Translations under genes and position numbers: made by a program
DNA from: Macrocystis pyrifera
Lineage: Eukaryota; Sar; Phaeophyceae; Laminariales; Laminariaceae
NCBI GenBank assembly: GCA_031763025.1
Contig: JASSKH010000030.1
Coordinates: forward strand, 8,348,653-8,412,652
Reading direction: 5' to 3'
Length of the DNA stretch: 64,000 bases
In this document: piece by piece, positions 57,850 through 64,000 of the stretch
How positions within the stretch are numbered: the stretch's first letter is position 1
Layout: each line of letters opens with the position of its first letter
Notes under the pieces: model-generated
The model's database searches: none
Told to the model about the DNA's origin: nothing
The model's input: only the letters and a program-made list of their open reading frames with translations

Positions 57850-57954
57850 AGTCAGCTTTACTGGTCTATTCGAGAGCTCGTACTCGTTTGGGGTTTAGGT
57901 TCGTTTCGGCGGACCATGGGTGATCGATGGCTGATGGTGTTTAAAAGGTGATGG

Positions 57955-58442
57955 TGGTATTAATAGTAGTGATATGGATGGTGACAATGATGATGGCTAT
58001 TTGTCTGGCGGTGATGATGATGATGATGATGGCTAAATGATTCGGCGATTTGTGATGACGGTGGTGGTGGTGTTGTCGGGCGGAGTGTGTGATGTGTCTT
58101 TTGCGTCTGGCTGGTGGTATGCTGGTGTTGACAGGTGGTGGCGATGATGATTAGGGTGGATGATGGTGATGATGGGGATGATTAGGGTGGATGATGATTT
58201 GAGGTGACGTTCGTGGTGGTGGTGGTGGTGGTGGTGGTTGTGTTGAGCGGAATAAGCTGTGTGCCTTTGACAACCGGCTGCTGGGGATGGTGATGGTGGT
58301 GGTGACGATGATGATGATGATGATGATGATGATGACGGGGTGGTGACGATGATGATGATTAGGATGATGGTGGCGGTGGTGTTTTCTGGCGAAATAAGCT
58401 GTGTGCGGTTGACGACTGGCTGCCGGTACACCGACGCAGTTA
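57955..58442. repeat. GATGAT/GGTGGT microsatellite with three longer tandem units
   Basis: TCGGGCGGAGTGTGT, GAGCGGAATAAGCTGTGTGC and GGCGAAATAAGCTGTGTGCG mark three diverged units near 58079, 58247 and 58389, separated by GAT/GGT tracts. The last runs into the assembly gap. Confidence 0.7.
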
Positions 58443-58542
58443 NNNNNNNNNNNNNNNNNNNNNNNNNNNNNNNNNNNNNNNNNNNNNNNNNNNNNNNNNN
58501 NNNNNNNNNNNNNNNNNNNNNNNNNNNNNNNNNNNNNNNNNN
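58443..58542. other. Assembly gap, 100 N
   Basis: Exactly 100 N bases, a conventional placeholder, so the true size is unknown. Confidence 0.99.
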
Positions 58543-59521
58543 ACGTTTTGTCCTTCTTGTTTGGGGCTGCTTCCTGTCTGATCCGCTCCGGCAATCGGTG
58601 CAGCACACGCACCGTTGCAAGCCTGGCAGGCGGGAGGGAGGTGGGGGGGGGTGGGGGGTTGGCTTTTTGGTATCAGGTTGTGGGGTAGGGCTAGAGAGTT
58701 CCGAGCTATTATTATAGGGTTTTGGTTTTGCGCTAGGGGCTGGGTCTCTGGACTTACTTGGTGGAGGTTTTTTTAGATCGGATTATTGTGGATCGGTTCG
58801 CACACTGGGTCGGTCGTCCGTTCGGTTTCGACGAGAGCAGCAGGCGTTCGTGCGTTGTCGTGGAGGTTTACTAGCTGACGAGCTTGTGCGTTCGCACGGG
58901 GTGCGATTAGTTGGGTTGTCGAATGAATGGTTGTGTTATCTCGTTGAAGGTTTTGTCGTGGTCGGGTGGGTGGGAGGGAGGGGAGGTGGTGGGGTCTGGT
59001 CTGCTTGATCGTAGTCTCAAGGTTGTCGTTTTGTTTTTTTGAATCGGTTTTGATTTTGGTCGTCATCTATATCTGATATTTTCTCGTCCTGGGACGCTCT
59101 TGGGGGTAGGCGGGGGGGGGGGGGGTTGGGGGGGGGGGGGGGGCGGGTTAAGGGGCGGGGCTGGTGACGCTGCAACTGGAGCACGGAAAATAAAGCAATG
59201 AAAACATTATTATTATTACAAGAAACGAGAAGAAAAAGCAACACGAACGACCTAAACCTTCACGATTTTTGTTACCGGTATTTCACACGACATGTCCGTG
59301 CATTCACTCGTTCGTTCGTTCGTTCGTTCGCTCATTCATTCATTCATCGTTCATTCTTTCACTTATGTATGTGTTCTCCAGTTCGCTGGCTTGAGACAAA
59401 ACCCATTAGATTGGAGTACGTCCTCTTACCAATATACTCCGATTACAGCAAGTATTTTTGCTTTTGGAACCGCACACATCGTGACTTCACCTCTTCGTTG
59501 GAGACAATAGGTTGACAACTA
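58543..59521. other. No gene recognised
   Basis: G-rich tracts at 59110-59145, a (TTCG)n then (CATT)n run at 59310-59346, and no exon resembling the next part of exportin-7. Confidence 0.5.
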
Positions 59522-59626
59522 TTACGGGGGACCGTAGTAAATAGGACCAAATATTGTTATTAAAAATAGGTAAATATATAGGTTTTCATGTATACCAAAG
59601 ATCCCATTTACTATGGACCCCCGTAG
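59522..59626. mobile_element. MITE family 1, copy 13
   Basis: TTACGGGGGACCGTAGTAAA to CCCCCGTAG, TA flanks. Confidence 0.9.
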
Positions 59627-60247
59627 TAAGGAGTTACGGTATCTGCTTCGAATACATGGTAGGAGCAGAAAATGAACAAGCAATACGGTGCACGATAGCA
59701 GTTAATAATCTCCTGTTTCGTTTTGGCTAAGGCTCGCGGCATATTATCACATGTCAACGTTGGGCATAGGCTCTTGAAGGCTATCATGTAGCATACAGAG
59801 CGGCGTTCCTTGGTGAGCACAAACAAACGCTCACCAGGTAGCCGCAGTTTTTGTGAATTTCGAAATATCTCAGCCTGAAATTCTTGACTATCAAATACTG
59901 ACTGAACACATGCCATGCCGCGTACTGCAGTACCAAGTCTGGCGCAGGACAAGTATTTATCGACAACGTACTAAGCATATCCGAAGCAGGTACGTATTCA
60001 TTCGAAACGAACAAAACGTGAATTGAGAAAAAAAGGAATTCATTAGTTACGGATCGGCACATCGGGCAGATGACAGTGTACTACTGCAAGACTGTAGATT
60101 ATGTAATATCTAGACCCAATATTCGCTGTTTGTTGTTGTTGACAAGCTGAGCAAGAGTCGCATCTTACAGACCCCACCCGCGGCAAGTACCCTGGCATAA
60201 GATTAATTATCTACACTGCTTGTACAGATAAAATACAGTAGTAGTAG

Positions 60248-60297
60248 TGGGCCCTCTACAGTGCCGGTTGCCCGCTACTTGTAGTGCCTATCTATGT
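60248..60297. repeat. GTGCCGGTT family fragment
   Basis: CTACAGTGCCGGTTGCCCGC and TAGTGCC match 10560-10605. Confidence 0.55.
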
Positions 60298-60481
60298 TGA
60301 AGCGCTTGACACAGATGGGTTTGTGCTGTAAACGCTCAGTTTGGGTAGTAGGCGGTTGGTTTTTCTTATCAAGTAGCCCACCCGATACGTACCAAGACCT
60401 TGAAAGATGGCGTCGTCGGCAGGACTGAGACCTCGACCGTACACTGTTAAGATGTCCTGCCGAAGACGCCACTTGTCAAGA

Positions 60482-60752
60482 TCATGCGGGCGGGACACTT
60501 TGTATCCCTAGACAGGTTTGCCTATTAAGTCGGTATACTCGTTGGTACTCACGTGTGTTGCTTGCTTAGAGATAGAAGAAGAGCATCTTTATTCCTTGCG
60601 TGCACGCGGAGACTTGAGAGACGAGCACGTGCCTCGCTGGGAAAACCCCCTGGTTTTCCATCTACGAAACGCCTCCCAAGTACTACGAATACGATCCCAA
60701 TACTTGAACCCACAGGTAAGTACCGGGCTTTCAGCTTCATTCAAGGCAGTAT
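60482..60752 (-). repeat. Dispersed coding-remnant repeat, copy 2
   Basis: Inverted relative to 7190-7470. The minus frame reads FKYWDRIRSTWEAFRRWKTR, then GFSQRGTCSS and SPRARKE with a stop, without internal stops, so it is better preserved than copy 1. Confidence 0.65.
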
Positions 60753-60772
60753 CATAACACCAGACTGTGGTA

Positions 60773-60877
60773 TTACGGGGGGCCGTAGTTAACAGGACCA
60801 AATACTGTTAGCAAAACTAGGTAAATGTATAGGTTTTTATGTATACCATAGGTCCTATTAACTATGGACTCCCGTAA
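60773..60877. mobile_element. MITE family 1, copy 14
   Basis: TTACGGGGGGCCGTAGTTAA to ACTCCCGTAA, TA flanks. It begins 21 bp beyond the coding-remnant repeat. Confidence 0.9.
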
Positions 60878-60892
60878 TAGTGTGCAAAGTAG

Positions 60893-60990
60893 GTAGTGCC
60901 GGTTCCCGCTATAATATATAGTGCCTTGTTTTTGTTGGCTGGCGCATATATAATATACCGGCTCTAGATATAGAGGAACCGGCACTACTG
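60893..60990. repeat. GTGCCGGTT family copy, inverted ends
   Basis: TAGTGCCGGTTCCCGCTATA at the left and ATAGAGGAACCGGCACTAC at the right form an inverted pair around TTGTTGGCTGGCGCATA. Confidence 0.6.
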
Positions 60991-60999
60991 CTGATACTG

Positions 61000-62009
61000 T
61001 AGTACTATGAAGAGAATCTATCGGGTATATACGAGTTTCGACGAAACTTTGCATCTCTTCACAGCTGAATTATTGTTCGTATTTTTTTTAACTAGCATTG
61101 ATAAAAGTGACAAGAACCGCCCCCGAAGGATGTACAGCAGTACATAGACCGGGAAAGAGAGACCTGACCTGTCGATGCATGAAACGAAGCGAGCAGAACA
61201 GCGGTCGTCGGTACTTGGTGTGTACCCTTCGCAACCGAGAGGCACGCGAGCGCCGGACACATTCAAGGCACGCATTCGACGCCGGCGGTGGAAAGCGGAA
61301 CCCCATCCCGGAGCCTCCCTCGCTCAATACGTACGTTCAGATCCGTGATGAATACACGTGGCGTAAAAATCTACGAAACAAAACAGCGACAGCAACATCA
61401 AAACGATTATAAGAAATAAAAGTAAACAAAAAAAAGCCACAAGTAATGAGAAGAGCAAAAAAATAGGACTTCGTCGTTTTAGATGGCGCCAGCAAAATCG
61501 AGCACAGAATATGTAAGTTATGAGAAGAGAACACACAAAAAAAAATTAAGTTGTGATGAGATCGAACAATTCCTCAAAACTGATTTTCGCAAGCTTGGTG
61601 TGCACCAAGTGCATTGGCTTATGTAATAATAGAGCCCGCTCTCGAGAGGGGGGGGTTGCAAGGGGGTGACTGTTGTGCCGAGCGCCGCCGCCACACGGCG
61701 CAAAATCAGTGCGCTTGCTTGCTTCCTTCCACGACCGACACGCCTCCGCAGAATAATACCGACACAATAATAAACGAACATGTCCGTACCCCCGAGATCA
61801 CTGAGCGCATCATTAATCCCAACAGGAGCTACAGCTGACAAACATACACCACCCTGTCCGGAAAGGTAAGGACCGGTTTGGTATTCACATTTATACCCAA
61901 ACGTTGCTTAATTTTCCGGACAGAGTGGTATTTAGTAGTCGAAATAAATAACAAAACTCGGTAGTGCCCCCTCCCGCCCCTCCCCCCCCCCCCCCCCCCC
62001 CCCTCTCCT
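61000..62009. other. No gene recognised
   Basis: Frames near 61098-61412 and 61614-61838 match nothing known. A C tract at 61984-62003 precedes the next SINE. Confidence 0.45.
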
Positions 62010-62132
62010 GCGCTTGGTGCAAGTAATGTCTGCCTGGTCGGTGAAAACCCGACGTACTCCGTCCCGGCACTGTAGGGATGCGAGGGTCTATGGCCATACG
62101 ACTACGGCCATGCATGATATCGAGTACCCTAC

Positions 62133-62165
<33 letters not shown>
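62010..62165 (+). mobile_element. C-tailed SINE-like element, copy 7 (5'-truncated)
   Basis: GCGCTTGGTGCAAGTAATGT, CGGTGAAAACCCGACGTACT and CATGCATGATATCGAGTACC, then about 30 C. An inverted fragment (CATTCATGGCCGCAGTCGTA) lies at 62608-62640. Confidence 0.75.
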
Positions 62166-62311
62166 CCCCCCCCCCTTTCCCCCCCCCCGCCTTCTGTGGG
62201 GCGTACAGTAAAAGCAAAAGCACAGACCAAACGGCAAGAAAGAAATTTCCACGAAATTTCCACGAAACTATTTTTCAGTTACACAACAGCCAATAACACA
62301 AACATCAATCA

Positions 62312-62976
62312 CCCCACTGCAAGCAAAAACGCTACCATAGCTATAATCTACTAGTAGTTCTCCCCCCTCCCCCCTTTTCCTACCCCCCCTACGATTCCCA
62401 TGTACTCGTCTTTTCTCCCGGCAGAAACGGAGGGCATGCCACCATCTCTACGAAACCCAAAATACAGGGGTTGGGGTGACGTGGCCGTGAGGGGCCGGCC
62501 GTGCGAACTCCACAACCGGGAAACGGCCGGGAAAAAAAAACGGGAAAAAACAGCTATTCTTCGCGGGGGGGGGGGGGGGGGGGGGGGGGAGGGGGGGGGT
62601 GCTTGTCATTCATGGCCGCAGTCGTATGATCATAGACCACACAGCCGATAGCACAAGCCTCAACGCCCGAGTGCAAGCAAGAACGCCATCACAGTGATAT
62701 TCTACTAGTAGTCCCCCTCCTCTTCTCCCTCCCCCCTTTTCCTTCACCCCTGCCCCACCCCCCGCAATGAGTACACCCCCCCCCTATGATTCCCATCATC
62801 CGTCCTTTATCTCCCGGCAGAAGCGGAGGGCATGCCACCATCTCTACGAAACCCAAAGACAGGGGTTGGGGGTGACATGGCCATGAGGAGCCGGCCGTGC
62901 GAACTCCATAACCGGGAAACGGCCGGGACAAATCCAAGAAAAAAAATAAACGGCTACTTTTCGGGGGGGGGGGGGT
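62312..62976. repeat. Tandem duplication, two units about 396 bp apart
   Basis: Units at 62312-62586 and 62660-62976 share TCTACTAGTAGT, ACGATTCCCAT, CTCCCGGCAG, AGGGCATGCCACCATCTCTA and CCGGCCGTGCGAACTCCA. Both have a frame with MPPSLRNPK and RPCELHNRETAG, kept by compensating one-base changes. Each ends in a G tract. Confidence 0.75.
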
Positions 62977-63315
62977 GGGGTGGGGGCATCTGCAAATGTA
63001 AGGGGGTATGGCCTGGCTCATCAAAAGCAATACAACACGTAATAAACACGACACGCATCCACACAAAAGAATAAAAAACGAGAAGAGAAGAAATAATAAC
63101 CTTTGCGCAAACGAGAGAGATAAAGCGCAACGGACGACGCATTATTCATATTTCTTACAAGCAAGAAGAGCACGCCTCAACCTCTTAAGAACCCCACCCA
63201 CATTTTTCGGCGACAAAAAATACCTGAAATTAGAGTAGGATCCTTTCGTTCACTAGTATTAAGGTTGCTGATCACCCTTCTCACCCCCACCTCCACCCCT
63301 CCTTACCCCCTGCCG

Positions 63316-63317
<2 letters not shown>

Positions 63318-63361
<44 letters not shown>
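63318..63361. repeat. C homopolymer, about 43 nt
   Basis: Preceded by CCCCCTGCCGA, without a GAGTA signature. Confidence 0.9.
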
Positions 63362-63534
63362 ACCCCCCCCCCTCTTCATTCCCCCCAGGCCATAACGCCT
63401 TCTACACTGATCATACAAAGTCCCCATTCCCGTGCATGTCGTCGAAGTCGTACCCCGGCCATCGGCGGAAAGCTGCTAACAGCTGGAAGCTGCTGTATGC
63501 GCCTGGGATAATGACTACCGAAGCGCATCCGGGG

Positions 63535-63700
63535 GCAAATTTGGACACGGATTCGGAGTAAAATCCGGGGGGCGCATTCGGAGACGAGTTCGGAACGAAA
63601 TTCGGGAACGAATTCGGCCACGGGTTCGGAGTGAAATCCGGGGGGAGAATTCGTAGACGGAGTCGGAGACGGACAAGCGGAGCGCGCGATATAGATAGCA
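63535..63700. repeat. ATTCGGAGTGAAATC-type degenerate tandem repeat
   Basis: Units such as GGATTCGGAGTAAAATCCGG, GGTTCGGAGTGAAATCCGG and GAATTCGGCCACGG at about 13-30 bp spacing. No gene; the following DNA is (GGA)n and GGTT-rich to the window end. Confidence 0.65.
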
Positions 63701-63773
63701 CACGGACGAGAGGAGCGTAAGAAGCGAATCGGCGGGGGTTGCAGAGGGGGGACAGGAGGGGGGGGGTGGAAGA

Positions 63774-63808
<35 letters not shown>

Positions 63809-64000
63809 GAGGGTTGAGTGCCAGTGTTGTTGGATGGTTAGATGGTTATAGATGGTTTGTTGGTTGGTGGGCACATCGGATAGTTGTCGAATCGTCTGTC
63901 TGGCTGTTCAGTTAGGTACTACATACCGGTATGTGTCTTATCATCAATAGCGACCGGTCGTAAGTCAGTACTAATAGTTGGTCTAGTGATTGGTTGGTCG

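Noticed and set aside
57474..64000. Further exportin-7 exons
   Set aside because: I looked for the block expected after LKANYQ and found nothing similar in any plus-strand frame; the N gap could hide a short exon.

Overview
The window is nuclear DNA of a eukaryote. Genes are split by long GT-AG introns, coding DNA is sparse, and most of the sequence is transposon remnants, microsatellites and very long G/C homopolymers. No marker fixes the species. Intron style, GC level and repeat load would suit an alga such as a brown alga (stramenopile), but that is a guess.

Layout. (1) 1-5120, minus strand: a decayed reverse-transcriptase (RT) element whose upstream coding part carries several RING-H2-like zinc fingers in series. 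(2) 5.1-11.2 kb: microsatellites, an LTR-like segment, MITEs and other dispersed repeats. (3) 11.2-18.7 kb: a frameshifted APE-type LINE (about 12.1-16.3 kb) that ends in a C tract, flanked by SINE-like elements with related 3' ends that also end in C tracts. (4) 20.7-21.8 kb, minus strand: the last two exons of an unrecognised Gln/Ala/Gly-rich protein. (5) 24.1-36.7 kb, minus strand: a seven-exon PROPPIN (Atg18/WIPI3, WDR45B-like) autophagy gene. (6) 38.7-57.5 kb and beyond, plus strand: the first five exons (about 339 codons) of exportin-7 (XPO7/RanBP16). (7) 57.5-64 kb: repeats and a 100-N gap; no later XPO7 exon was recognised.

The PROPPIN and exportin genes are divergent and share an intergenic region of about 1.9 kb. 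Their introns hold most of the mobile DNA: at least 14 copies of a roughly 105-bp TA-flanked MITE, a second inverted-repeat family, a near-palindrome, and C-tailed SINEs. Several introns also contain diverged tandem duplications with periods near 130-215 bp; some copy an exon-intron junction, including a repeated donor in the PROPPIN gene and a repeated acceptor of XPO7 exon 2.

The strongest candidates for something undescribed are the C-tailed LINE/SINE partnership, which may explain many of the C tracts, the RING-finger array in the RT element, and the duplicated splice junctions. Exon limits were set by reading frame and splice consensus only; no alignment or transcript was available.
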